Part shown: positions 1-8,606 of the stretch, one piece after another
Numbering within the stretch: the first letter of the stretch is position 1
Layout of the letters: every line of letters starts with the position of its first letter
NCBI GenBank assembly: GCA_945873585.1
Contig: CAMCDO010000005.1
Location: 1-34,146 of the forward strand
Reading direction: 5' to 3'
Origin: Verrucomicrobia subdivision 6 bacterium
GTDB lineage: Bacteria > Verrucomicrobiota > Verrucomicrobiia > Methylacidiphilales > Verrucolacustridaceae
Length of the DNA: 34,146 bases
Notes under the pieces: generated by a model
What the model saw: the letters and a program-made list of their open reading frames with translations, nothing else
Database searches by the model: none
Told to the model about the DNA's origin: nothing
Made by a program: the position numbers and the translations under genes

Positions 1-1994
1 CAGAAAAAGGTCAAACCGGAGCGGAGGCGATCTGGCCTGCTCTGAAAGTGCGTCCTGGGTATGAAGCTGCGGTGGCCTTGGCATTAGGACCGATGCTCGA
101 TGGGGTTTTGGTAGATGATCTTGATCGAATGGGGGAGGCTCTTGAGTCATCAGGTGTTTCGGCTTCGGGTATCCTGATTTCCCGCGCGACTACTGAAGCT
201 GCAGTCGCGGATTGGCCTGAGGGTGCATGGAATTTTGTTGAGGGTGGGGCTGGATGGGAGGCTCTTCTACCGAAATTGCTCGCAGGGATTTGCATTGTTG
301 AGACATGGGAGGAGGCCAAAGCGCTGAGCCTTACCCGCCCCGAGGCATCGATCATTTGTCGCGACGGAAGAATGATGAGTCGACTGGGTTGGCAACGACG
401 TGGACATGCGAAGACTACTCGCCCTGCTCGCCTTGAGTTAGAAACGGCCCATGTTCACACGCAAGAGGCGGAAGATGCTGTACAGAAAACCACTCTCCGG
501 GTGGGTTCATTGCGAGATCAGTTACAGCAGGCACGCGGAGAGTACGAGGCGGCGCGGATCGAAGAGCAGACAGCCCAAAAAGCCCTTGAAGAAGTGCGAA
601 GAGAGCATGACAGGAAAGAGTCGCTTTGTCGGAGCTTGAGTGGAGATATTGCGCGGCGAACTACGGAAAAAGTGCACCTTGAACAAGAAATTACGGTGCA
701 TCAAAGAATGGCGACGGAAAAGAGTGTTGAAGCGGAAAAGCACCTCGTAGTGGAGACAAGTCTAGCAGGGGAAGCAGATGAAACAGGGAAAGCTCGCCAG
801 GAAGCGGAATTGGAGGAGGTACGTTGCAATGATCTTTTGACGGAACGAAGGGTGGAGCGTGCGGCTCAACAGCAGAAGAAGGATCTCTGTGGGTCTCAGT
901 TGCAGCCCGCGGAAAGTCGCCGCAGGGAGTTATCGGATCTTGTCGTCAAACGCCGCGATGAAATCGCCGCAGATACGGCTCGAATGGAGAGTGCACGTGG
1001 TGAAGCGCAAAGTTCGACCGAGGCAAAGTTAGCCGCGGGCAAGCGGGCACAAGAGGTTGAGGCGGCTACCTCGGGGCTGAAGTTAAATCGCGAGACGGAA
1101 GGTAATCTCTTAGGTCAAAAAGAGGAGGAGGTTGTTCGGTGGAGACAGGACGGTGAAAAAGCGAAAGATCAGCTGGGCGCGTTGGCCTTAAAGAGTTCAC
1201 AATTCGATCACCAGCGGCAAATCTTGGCAGATCGCCTACAACGAGATTACGCCACGCCGTTGATGGAGGCAAAAGCTGAAGGGGAGGGCTTGCCCGTATC
1301 GGATGAAGATTGGGCAAAGCTAGAAGAGGAGGCTAAAGAGCTCCGAGAGAAGATGGACGAAATGGGCCCAGTGAACACGGAGGCCATTTCTGAGTATGAT
1401 GAGTTGGAGGGGCGGCTTAAGTTTCTCGAGACTGAGGAGAAAGACTTAACCACAGCAAAAGCTCAGCTGGAAGAGGCAATCCGAAAGATTAATCAGACCA
1501 CTCAGCTTTTGTTTCAAGAAACTTTCGATAAGGTCCGCGTAAGCTTTGGGACTCTCTTTTCTGAGCTTTTTGGCGGGGGGCGAGCCACGGTTAAGATGAC
1601 AGAGGGCGAGGATGCGGTAGATAGCGGAATCGATATTGAGGCTCAACCTCCTGGGAAACAGCCTAAGAACATTAGTCAGCTTTCGGGTGGTGAAAAGGCG
1701 ATGACAGCTTTGGCTCTTCTCTTGGCGATCTACTCTGTGAAGCCGAGTCCTTTCTGTGTGCTCGACGAAATGGATGCACCTCTCGATGAATCGAATACGG
1801 TGCGTTTTGTTCAGATCATTGAGAGGTTTGTGGAGAAATCCCAATTTCTGGTTATCACCCACAACAAGAGGACGATGTCCTCAGCGGATCTGCTTTACGG
1901 AGTTACCGCAACCGAGCCAGGAGTTTCACGTATGATGTCGGTTAAGCTGACGCGGGGTGATGAATCACCCCTTTTCGCACAGGCCGAGGCCTGA
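1..1994 (+). CDS. smc: Chromosome partition protein SMC, C-terminal part (5' end outside window)
   Basis: SMC is the ATPase of the SMC-ScpAB condensin that compacts and segregates chromosomes. The frame is open from base 3 with no stop, so the gene continues to the left and only about the C-terminal half is present. The first residues (VRPGYEAAVALALG) match the end of the SMC hinge. A long charged coiled coil rich in Glu, Lys, Arg and Gln follows for roughly 400 residues. The C-terminal head has the ABC signature LSGGEKA, a Walker B plus D-loop segment (CVLDEMDAPLDE) and the usual ending THNKRTM followed by GVSRMMSV. The Walker A half must lie outside the window. It is followed 3 bases later by a phosphatase gene and probably shares its transcript. 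The family identity is secure. Confidence 0.95.
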   Translation, partial: EKGQTGAEAIWPALKVRPGYEAAVALALGPMLDGVLVDDLDRMGEALESSGVSASGILISRATTEAAVADWPEGAWNFVEGGAGWEALLPKLLAGICIVETWEEAKALSLTRPEASIICRDGRMMSRLGWQRRGHAKTTRPARLELETAHVHTQEAEDAVQKTTLRVGSLRDQLQQARGEYEAARIEEQTAQKALEEVRREHDRKESLCRSLSGDIARRTTEKVHLEQEITVHQRMATEKSVEAEKHLVVETSLAGEADETGKARQEAELEEVRCNDLLTERRVERAAQQQKKDLCGSQLQPAESRRRELSDLVVKRRDEIAADTARMESARGEAQSSTEAKLAAGKRAQEVEAATSGLKLNRETEGNLLGQKEEEVVRWRQDGEKAKDQLGALALKSSQFDHQRQILADRLQRDYATPLMEAKAEGEGLPVSDEDWAKLEEEAKELREKMDEMGPVNTEAISEYDELEGRLKFLETEEKDLTTAKAQLEEAIRKINQTTQLLFQETFDKVRVSFGTLFSELFGGGRATVKMTEGEDAVDSGIDIEAQPPGKQPKNISQLSGGEKAMTALALLLAIYSVKPSPFCVLDEMDAPLDESNTVRFVQIIERFVEKSQFLVITHNKRTMSSADLLYGVTATEPGVSRMMSVKLTRGDESPLFAQAEA

Positions 1995-1997
1995 TTC

Positions 1998-2759
1998 GTG
2001 GGTCAGCCTAATCTGGCATCCCTGCGTGTGCTCGCAGAGCAGGTGGCGCGTAATGCTGGGCAGGCCATTCGGAAGGCGAAAGATGAGTCCTTAGAGGTCG
2101 ACTCCGCGGAGCAGCACGACATCAAACTAGAATTGGATCGCAGAATTCAAGAGCAGATTCGGCGCGAGATTATCGCGGCTTATCCTGAACACGGATTTCT
2201 TGGGGAGGAGGGGGGTGCGGCAGCAAATCCGGGCCAGCACGAATGGGTGGTCGACCCGATTGATGGAACGGTGAATCTTTTTTATGGGATTCCGCATTAT
2301 GCGGTTTCGGTGGCCTGCCGGCTAGACGGGCGGTCTCTGGCTGGGTCGATTTATGATCCGAACCGAGACGAAATGTTTTCAACTCATGCGGGGGGTGGCT
2401 CGACCTGTAATGGAAAAAAGATTCAAGTCGCTAAGCGGATCAAGCTTGAAGAGGCCGTAATTGCTTTGGGCTTTTCAAAAGGAAAAGCCACGATCGATAA
2501 ATGTCTGGAGCTCTATCAGTTTTATGGCGGCAGAGTACGCAAAATGCGTGCGATGGGTTCTGCAGCTTTGGATTTGGCCTATGTAGCCGCAGGGCGACTG
2601 GATGCCTATATTGAACAAGGGGTGAGCATCTGGGATGTAGCTGCAGGAGCCTTGCTGGTCGAAGAGGCGGGAGGACAGGTGCGGATTTCGGCTGGGGAGC
2701 CCTCTGATAAACTCCATCTAGTAGCAAGTAATGGGAGGATTCCTTTGGAACGGGTCTAA
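1998..2759 (+). CDS. suhB: Inositol monophosphatase family protein (SuhB-like)
   Basis: This is a magnesium-dependent phosphatase of the IMPase/SuhB/CysQ superfamily, 253 residues, close to the usual length. Visible metal-site motifs are the acidic pair in LGEEGG (Glu70/Glu71), DPIDGT (Asp86, Asp89) and WDVAAG (Asp213) near the C-terminus. The start is GTG, 3 bases after the smc stop, which implies translational coupling. The substrate cannot be fixed from sequence: inositol-1-phosphate, 3'-phosphoadenosine phosphate and other small phosphates are handled by relatives. The gene name follows the closest general type rather than proof of SuhB function. Confidence 0.85.
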   Translation: MGQPNLASLRVLAEQVARNAGQAIRKAKDESLEVDSAEQHDIKLELDRRIQEQIRREIIAAYPEHGFLGEEGGAAANPGQHEWVVDPIDGTVNLFYGIPHYAVSVACRLDGRSLAGSIYDPNRDEMFSTHAGGGSTCNGKKIQVAKRIKLEEAVIALGFSKGKATIDKCLELYQFYGGRVRKMRAMGSAALDLAYVAAGRLDAYIEQGVSIWDVAAGALLVEEAGGQVRISAGEPSDKLHLVASNGRIPLERV

Positions 2760-2809
2760 AGAGACAAGCATCCGCGATTGAAGAGCGGGTCAGACTTGGG
2801 CAGGATCAA

Positions 2810-4171
2810 ATGATGAGTAGTGTACGTGTACGATTTGCTCCTTCACCAACAGGCCTTCTTCATATTGGAGGTGCGAGAACAGCTCTCTTTAACTGGTTGT
2901 ACGCTCGCCACATGGGCGGGGCATTTGTCTTACGGGTTGAAGACACGGATCAATCCCGTAACACGGAAGAGGCGGTGGAGGTTATTTTCCGGGGAATGCG
3001 TTGGCTGGGATTAGATTGGGATGAAGGTCCCGACGGGAAAGGGGGAGTAAAGGGAGACCGTGGGCCTTACTTTCAAAGTCAGCGGGGTTCCATTTATGCG
3101 AAGTATCTAGAGAAGCTCCAAGCTACTGGGAGGACTTATGAGGATGGTGGTGCGCTCAAGTTTAAGATGCCGAAGACCCCAGGAGTGGTGAAGGATCTGG
3201 TTTGCGGAGACGTAACCTTTGATCGAACCAATGAACCTGATCTCGTCATTCGCCGAAAAGATGGGACTCCCGTTTTTCACTTCGTCAACGTGGTGGATGA
3301 CTTGGAGATGGGGATCACCCATGTAATTCGCGGGGAAGATCACTTAACCAACACTCAGAAGCATCTTGCGCTTTACGAGGCACTTGGAGCGGAGCCGCCC
3401 CAGTTCGCCCACATTCCTCTTATTCTAAATCAGAGTGGCTCGAAAATGAGTAAGCGTGATGATGGGGCTGCACTGGAGTTTTACGAGAAAGCAGGATATC
3501 TCCCCGCAGGAGTCCGTAATTATCTTTGCTTGCTTGGTTGGTCACCTGGGGAAAACGAAGAGATCGTACCTCTCGACCAGCTGATTCAGCGTTTTGAGTT
3601 AAAGAACTTAAATCGAAGCAATGCCCGCTTTGATGCCGTAAAGCTTTTCTGGGTGAACGGAGAGTACTGGCGCGCCCTGCCTGATGCGGAATTTGAGAAG
3701 TTTACGTCCGAGTGCCTTGCCCGTGCTTGTCCCCAGTCTTCTTCCATGGAGCCCGCTTTGCGGGATGGACTGCGAAAGATCATGAGGGAGAAAGTACGCA
3801 CGGGGCAGGAGCTGGCAGACTGGTTTGAGCCCTATTTAACCGAAGATTTTGCTTACTCTGATGATGCTCGAAAAAAGCAGTTCTCCAATCCTGACGCCAT
3901 CAAGCTTCTCTCGGCGCTCCTCGCAGGTTTTACTGAGATCAGTGGATCGCTGGATGATGCCAAGGCGGAGGCAGTTTGCCAAAAAGTTGCGCTCGAGGCC
4001 TCTCTTAAGCCAGCCAAGGTCATTCATCTGGTTCGGGCGTCCGTCTCTGGTCGAACGGTTGGACCTTCATTATTTGCGCTGTTAACAGTTTTAGGGCTGG
4101 ATCGGGTGAAAGTTCGATTAGGGCGGACACTCGCTTTATTGAAAGAAGGGCAACTTGGGGTAGCAGCGTGA
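2810..4171 (+). CDS. gltX: Glutamyl-tRNA synthetase, lacking the zinc-hairpin segment
   Basis: This class I synthetase charges tRNA-Glu with glutamate in the cytoplasm. It has the HIGH-type motif HIGG (residues 18-21), RVEDTD for glutamate recognition, HVIRGEDH and the KMSKS-type loop KMSKRDDG (from residue 212), followed by a helical anticodon-binding domain; 453 residues in all. After GRTY (about residue 110) the protein passes almost directly into LKFKMP. About 40 residues that carry the CxC...CxH zinc hairpin in E. coli GluRS are absent. There are two possible ATG starts (2810 and 2813); an AGGA upstream at about 2802 slightly favours the second. Its stop overlaps the pgsA start by 4 bases. 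Confidence 0.93.
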   Translation: MMSSVRVRFAPSPTGLLHIGGARTALFNWLYARHMGGAFVLRVEDTDQSRNTEEAVEVIFRGMRWLGLDWDEGPDGKGGVKGDRGPYFQSQRGSIYAKYLEKLQATGRTYEDGGALKFKMPKTPGVVKDLVCGDVTFDRTNEPDLVIRRKDGTPVFHFVNVVDDLEMGITHVIRGEDHLTNTQKHLALYEALGAEPPQFAHIPLILNQSGSKMSKRDDGAALEFYEKAGYLPAGVRNYLCLLGWSPGENEEIVPLDQLIQRFELKNLNRSNARFDAVKLFWVNGEYWRALPDAEFEKFTSECLARACPQSSSMEPALRDGLRKIMREKVRTGQELADWFEPYLTEDFAYSDDARKKQFSNPDAIKLLSALLAGFTEISGSLDDAKAEAVCQKVALEASLKPAKVIHLVRASVSGRTVGPSLFALLTVLGLDRVKVRLGRTLALLKEGQLGVAA

Positions 4172-4761
4172 CCCTGGCCAATCGCATCACGCTTCTACGA
4201 ATACTCTTGGTGCCACTTTTCGCAGGCGCCCTCCTTTACCATAGCGAGTCCCACGCAGAGGGGTATCGAGGGAATGGCTGGTACTATGCGGCGGTTGGAC
4301 TTTTTGCCTTGGCGGCTTTTTCAGACGGGATTGATGGATATGTGGCTCGCCACTTTGGACAGAGAAGTCAGCTTGGCCAGATCCTAGATCCCATCGCGGA
4401 TAAGCTACTCTTAGTTACGGCAATCGTTCTTTTGGGAACGATTGGAGTGGCGGGCAAAGGAAGATTGCCTCTCTGGTTCCCTATTTTGGTGGTTAGTCGA
4501 GATTTGATCATCGTAACTGGGACAATTCTGGTGGGCACTCGAATGTCCACGTATCAGTTTGTTCGTCCCCACTGGATCGGAAAGGTATCTACGTTTCTGC
4601 AGATTGCAGTCGTGCTCCTTGGTTTGCTTCTTCCAGGAAATCCCTCAACCAAGCCGGTTCTTTGGCTGGCTGGGATGGTGACCTTGGCCTCCTTGGGGGT
4701 TTACGTCGCACGGGGTTGGCATCTTTTACATACGAGCTACGGAGAGTCGCATGGAACCTGA
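4168..4761 (+). CDS. pgsA: CDP-diacylglycerol--glycerol-3-phosphate 3-phosphatidyltransferase
   Basis: PgsA joins CDP-diacylglycerol and glycerol-3-phosphate to make phosphatidylglycerol phosphate at the inner membrane. The 197-residue protein carries the full CDP-alcohol phosphotransferase signature: D53, D56-G57, A60-R61, G70, D74 and D78, followed by K79. Several hydrophobic segments (about residues 5-24, 40-52, 80-95, 105-122, 135-155 and 160-180) fit the multi-span fold. The start is GTG, overlapping the gltX stop, and der begins 11 bases before the pgsA stop. The phosphatidylserine synthase and cardiolipin synthase branches of the family are less likely given the length and the VTLANRITLLRI-type N-terminus. 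Confidence 0.9.
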   Translation: MTLANRITLLRILLVPLFAGALLYHSESHAEGYRGNGWYYAAVGLFALAAFSDGIDGYVARHFGQRSQLGQILDPIADKLLLVTAIVLLGTIGVAGKGRLPLWFPILVVSRDLIIVTGTILVGTRMSTYQFVRPHWIGKVSTFLQIAVVLLGLLLPGNPSTKPVLWLAGMVTLASLGVYVARGWHLLHTSYGESHGT

Positions 4762-6097
4762 ATCTGTAAGGCCAACGGTAGCAATCGTGGGTCGCCCCAA
4801 CGTCGGTAAAAGTGCGCTCTTCAACCGCATTTGTCGGAGGAAAATTGCTCTGGTCTTTGATCGTCCTGGGGTCACGCGAGATCGTTTAGTGGCCGATGCG
4901 GATTGGGAGGGAAAGCCTTTTGTTTTAATCGATACGGGTGGACTAGGACTGGAGGACGGCACTGGCTTGCAGGAGGCAGTTGAGCGGGAAGCGGATTTGG
5001 CCATCGCGTCCGCCCAGCGAGTTCTTTTGGTAGTCGATGGCAAAGAAGGACTGCATGTGCTGGATACGGACGTAGCCAAACGACTGCGTAGGGCAGGGCA
5101 GAAGGTGACTCTGGTTATCAATAAAATGGATCCAGGTTACGCCGGAGGTAAAACAAAGGAATTCGCCAAGCTAGGATTTGGGCCGGGACATCTTGTTTCA
5201 GCCGAGCATGGCCTGGGTTTTGGAGACTTAATGGAAGAGGTGGGTAAAGCTTGGGAAGAAGGTGCTAGGGTAAAGGACGAGCGAACTCGTCTTGCGGTTG
5301 TAGGCCGACCGAATGCGGGAAAGTCTTCCTTGATTAACGCTTGGGTCGGAATTGATCGCACTATGGTCAATGCCATGGCGGGTACGACGAGAGATGCGGT
5401 TGATGTTCCTGCTGAGCTTGGCGGATTTCCGGTTTTGTTCATCGATACAGCTGGATTGAGGCAAAAGAGGAGAGTGGAGGATCCACTTGAGAGAATTATG
5501 GGCGGGCGAACGGCGCACGCTATCGATCGTTGTCATTTAGCGATTTTAGCGGTCGATGCGGTCCTCGGGGTAGGGCTCGTAGAAAAGAAGGTAGCAGGAT
5601 TAATCCAACGCGCTCAGAGACCCTGCATTGTGGCGGTGACGAAATGGGACCTGACAGGAGAAGGGGATGAGAAGACGAGGGGTGATGAGTTTAAAAAGAA
5701 GTATGAAGAAGCATTGCGTCGTGCCCTTTTCTTTCTTCCGGATGTACCTGTGATCTTCTTGAGCTCTGTCAAAAAGACAGGGCTGAAAGAGCTCGAGGCT
5801 GCAGTCACTATGATGCTCAAGGCACGAGCCACAAAAATAAGCACGGGGGAGCTCAATCGCGTGCTTTTGAGGGCAACAGATGCACGCAGTACTCCAGTGA
5901 AGGGGAATAAGAAACTACGAATCTATTATGCCACGCAAGTGGAAGGCCCGCTGCCCACCTTAATGGGTTTTGTCAATCATCCTGCTGTCATGTCCGATGC
6001 ATATGAGCGGTATTTAAGTAATCGGGTGAGAGAACATTTTAATTTGGGGGGGTGTCCACTGCGCTGGCGCTGGCGCGGGAGAGAGAAGAAGGCCTGA
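4751..6097 (+). CDS. der: Ribosome-associated GTPase Der (EngA)
   Basis: Der is an essential GTPase with two tandem G domains that acts in 50S subunit maturation. Both P-loops are visible: GRPNVGKS near residue 14 and GRPNAGKSS near residue 185. Both switch-II motifs are present (DTGGLGLEDG and DTAGLRQKRR), as are the base-recognition motifs (NKMD and TKWD). The C-terminal KH-like domain ends with the typical GCPLRWRWRGR. Its 448 residues match the family. An SD-like GGAGAG lies just before the ATG at 4751, inside the end of pgsA. It is the last gene of the plus-strand run that starts with smc, and the convergent gene on the other strand ends 23 bases away. Confidence 0.96.
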   Translation: MEPESVRPTVAIVGRPNVGKSALFNRICRRKIALVFDRPGVTRDRLVADADWEGKPFVLIDTGGLGLEDGTGLQEAVEREADLAIASAQRVLLVVDGKEGLHVLDTDVAKRLRRAGQKVTLVINKMDPGYAGGKTKEFAKLGFGPGHLVSAEHGLGFGDLMEEVGKAWEEGARVKDERTRLAVVGRPNAGKSSLINAWVGIDRTMVNAMAGTTRDAVDVPAELGGFPVLFIDTAGLRQKRRVEDPLERIMGGRTAHAIDRCHLAILAVDAVLGVGLVEKKVAGLIQRAQRPCIVAVTKWDLTGEGDEKTRGDEFKKKYEEALRRALFFLPDVPVIFLSSVKKTGLKELEAAVTMMLKARATKISTGELNRVLLRATDARSTPVKGNKKLRIYYATQVEGPLPTLMGFVNHPAVMSDAYERYLSNRVREHFNLGGCPLRWRWRGREKKA

Positions 6098-6120
6098 CGT
6101 TAACCGAAGCAGAGGGAACT

Positions 6121-8166
6121 CTATTTCACGATGGCTGCGGATATTCGATCGATCCCGTCTCGGGCGATTTCACTATTGGGATAATCCTGTAGAGCACGCA
6201 AGTACCAGGCCAAACTTGAGCCAATCTGTTGTTTCCGTTCCATTTCCTGCGCTGTCCGAACTGACCGAACAAACTCGGCGGCTTGAGTGGTGAAGTCGGC
6301 CCGTGCTTGGTTGAGCTTAGGATCATCAGGGTAATCGGAAAATCCATGTTCGACACTTTCCCATGCCCCAGCGGGATCTCCCCGCTTTGCCAGCTCCATA
6401 GCCCGCATTAAGGCGGTTTCGGCCCCTTGAACACGGTCGAGAATTGTTTTTAGCTTTTCCTGTCGCTCTGGATACATAGCGGTTGCGGCGATATAGCGAA
6501 CCTTGTCATCGAAAATTTGCCGATAATTTTTCTGGGCAAAAAGACGATCGAAGTCATTCAGAGCCTGCTGCTGAACATCGGTCTGGCTGAAAATAGATCC
6601 AGAGACCGTGGCCAGGGCTGGATTTCGCGGCCAGATTTCTGTGGCCGCTCGAAGTTCGGTTTCGAGAGTAGTACGGTCCCCCGAGCTTGCGGCTGCCTTT
6701 GCCTTTGCGAGATGCATTGCACTGACTGTTTTGGCTGTTTCCACTACGGCTAAGGGTTTCGAGGTGTCGAAGTCCCTCGCGGTTTGGCTTAGTTCCTTAA
6801 TAAGATCTTCCGCACGAGTAAGATCATTAACTTCGAGGGCCGCGAGAAGTTCGTTGGTTTTGCGAGTAAACTCAAGAGCACGGCGTTTATCATCCCGCGA
6901 AAGCTTACGGACGGAGGGCATGTATTCGCCCATCATAAAAGTTTCAAAAAGGCGTTCGGTTGCACTTTTAAGCTCATTTTTTTCAAGAAGGAACTTGTAG
7001 GACTCGATGCCTTCATCGACATCTCGAATCGCTTCATTGGCTAGAGCGTCGATTTGACCGAGGGAGTTGATCATTTTCCCTAGAGCCTTTAAGCCACTGG
7101 CCCCCGCACTAATCAGGCTCTCCACTCCAAGATTCTCCACTCCAAGCTGCACTCCTTCTGCGTTAAATCCACCACCAGAGGACGATGTTTCTCCACCTGC
7201 GCTGGCATACTTCCCATTGGTACCTGTGCCGGCACCTGCATAACCACCCGAACCCCCTTTCGCGGCAATTTTGGGGTCTAGTTTGGCTTTGATTTTGACT
7301 TGGCCTGCATCTTTATCCACTGGAAGGGATGAAGCGATCTGGTCCATTGCATTAAGTCGACTATCCCCGTCTCCGAAGAGGGATCGATAAAAACGTGTGC
7401 CGATGAGTACGTGGCGAAATCTGCGCTGGGCGAAGTACTGAATGATTAAGCTCTGAAAATCGATTTTCGCCTGAACAACCGATGCTTCTTTCTTTAGCTT
7501 ATTATTTACCATAGTGGCACGGACATCCGAGAGAGCTTCCTTAATCGGTTCCACTCGAGCCTCGTCTTGGGGCGTGAGGGTGGTTGTGCTTGCAGGAGAA
7601 TTTGTGCCGGAGGGTGCAACCGAAGCAATGGTGCTCGGTCCTAAGTTCATTCGGTAGTTCCACTCTAGAGCGGATTTTTCTCGTTGCAGGCCTCGGTTGG
7701 CTATTTCTAATCTGGCTGATTCGTTTTTTGCTAACCAAACACTATAGATAACGTCGGCTAAAGAGTTGCAGAGGTTCGCATCGCTACGATATTCGGATGC
7801 TTTCGGCAGTAATTTCCATGCTGTATCGATATTTGCGGAGGTGACTTTGCCTGGGCTGAGTAAGGTAAGGATTTGATTGATGGTGTTCTCGTACTGCTGA
7901 TCCGCTTCTGAAGTCTCGGCAGGAGCGTTGAGGTACTTCTCGAAACGAGAACGAAAAAGACGATTATTGTTCATATTCCAAAGTTTTCCGTCGAAGGTGG
8001 AGGTATCCGAACCAGGATCCATCACCGGAACGTCGCGCCCGAGAAAACCTTGATTCATCTGCGGGGGACGAGCTCCGCCGGTTGCGGCTTTGGAATTGCC
8101 TTCCTGAGCAGTGAGGGCCTCCCCCAGTCCGATAAAAAGAAGCAGAAAACAGCTAAGAATCCTCAT
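6121..8166 (-). CDS. Secreted protein of unknown function, helical repeat type
   Basis: I do not recognise a family. The 681-residue product begins with a clear signal peptide (hydrophobic core about residues 4-20, likely cleavage near ALTA-QE), so it is probably periplasmic. An N-terminal helical region of about 280 residues is followed by a Gly/Ser/Ala-rich linker at about 305-345. The C-terminal part is alpha-helical and resembles degenerate TPR-like repeats (for example AKRGDPAGAWESVEHGFSDY). No catalytic motif is visible. The start codon overlaps the stop of the upstream small membrane protein by 4 bases (ATGA), and an ABC transporter lies just upstream, so the three probably form one operon. 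Export or envelope assembly is only a guess from this context. Confidence 0.75.
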   Translation of the reverse strand: MRILSCFLLLFIGLGEALTAQEGNSKAATGGARPPQMNQGFLGRDVPVMDPGSDTSTFDGKLWNMNNNRLFRSRFEKYLNAPAETSEADQQYENTINQILTLLSPGKVTSANIDTAWKLLPKASEYRSDANLCNSLADVIYSVWLAKNESARLEIANRGLQREKSALEWNYRMNLGPSTIASVAPSGTNSPASTTTLTPQDEARVEPIKEALSDVRATMVNNKLKKEASVVQAKIDFQSLIIQYFAQRRFRHVLIGTRFYRSLFGDGDSRLNAMDQIASSLPVDKDAGQVKIKAKLDPKIAAKGGSGGYAGAGTGTNGKYASAGGETSSSGGGFNAEGVQLGVENLGVESLISAGASGLKALGKMINSLGQIDALANEAIRDVDEGIESYKFLLEKNELKSATERLFETFMMGEYMPSVRKLSRDDKRRALEFTRKTNELLAALEVNDLTRAEDLIKELSQTARDFDTSKPLAVVETAKTVSAMHLAKAKAAASSGDRTTLETELRAATEIWPRNPALATVSGSIFSQTDVQQQALNDFDRLFAQKNYRQIFDDKVRYIAATAMYPERQEKLKTILDRVQGAETALMRAMELAKRGDPAGAWESVEHGFSDYPDDPKLNQARADFTTQAAEFVRSVRTAQEMERKQQIGSSLAWYLRALQDYPNSEIARDGIDRISAAIVK

Positions 8167-8570
8167 GATTTCTGAACCTCTTCCACCAAAAGAATGCCTG
8201 AATCGTTAATCCGAATTTTGGCTCGATACGATTGATTCTTTTGAATGTTGATTTGGCGAAGGCTGGATGGAATCAAAATAGGAAGGGGCCAGTTCTTGGA
8301 GTCCCCTGTGGTTACACGAATACTAAAGAGACGGCCTTTTTCCGGATTCCAGGCCAAAGAATTAAGGATGGTTCCTTCGATTTGGTAGACATTACCCCGA
8401 AGGCTGTTGGCGTTTTCATAATAATCGGATGGGATAAGTTTCTCGACTGTTCGGTAGGGATTAGCATCTTTCTGGAAATAATAAGCTCCAATTCCGGCGA
8501 GAGCGAGGAAAGCAAGGACCACGAAAAAAATCGATTTGGAGGGCGTTGTGGGATGAGCGCGGCGAGACAT
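8163..8570 (-). CDS. Small membrane-anchored protein of unknown function
   Basis: The 135-residue product has a basic N-terminus (MSRRAHPTTPSK), one transmembrane segment at about residues 13-31 and a soluble extracytoplasmic domain of about 100 residues rich in alternating beta-type residues (YQIEGTILNS, YRAKIRINDSGILLVEEV). That domain could be a small OB-like barrel, but this is inference from pattern only. The gene lies 36 bases after the ABC transporter gene and overlaps the next gene by 4 bases, so it is probably co-expressed with both. No family is recognised. Confidence 0.7.
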   Translation of the reverse strand: MSRRAHPTTPSKSIFFVVLAFLALAGIGAYYFQKDANPYRTVEKLIPSDYYENANSLRGNVYQIEGTILNSLAWNPEKGRLFSIRVTTGDSKNWPLPILIPSSLRQINIQKNQSYRAKIRINDSGILLVEEVQKS

Positions 8571-8606
8571 AATTCGAGCCTAGAACCAAGGGCTAGGGGG
8601 AAGCAA

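Noticed and set aside
1446-1862. 138-codon minus-strand frame inside smc
   Set aside because: It lies antisense to the conserved SMC head and is explained by its codon constraints.
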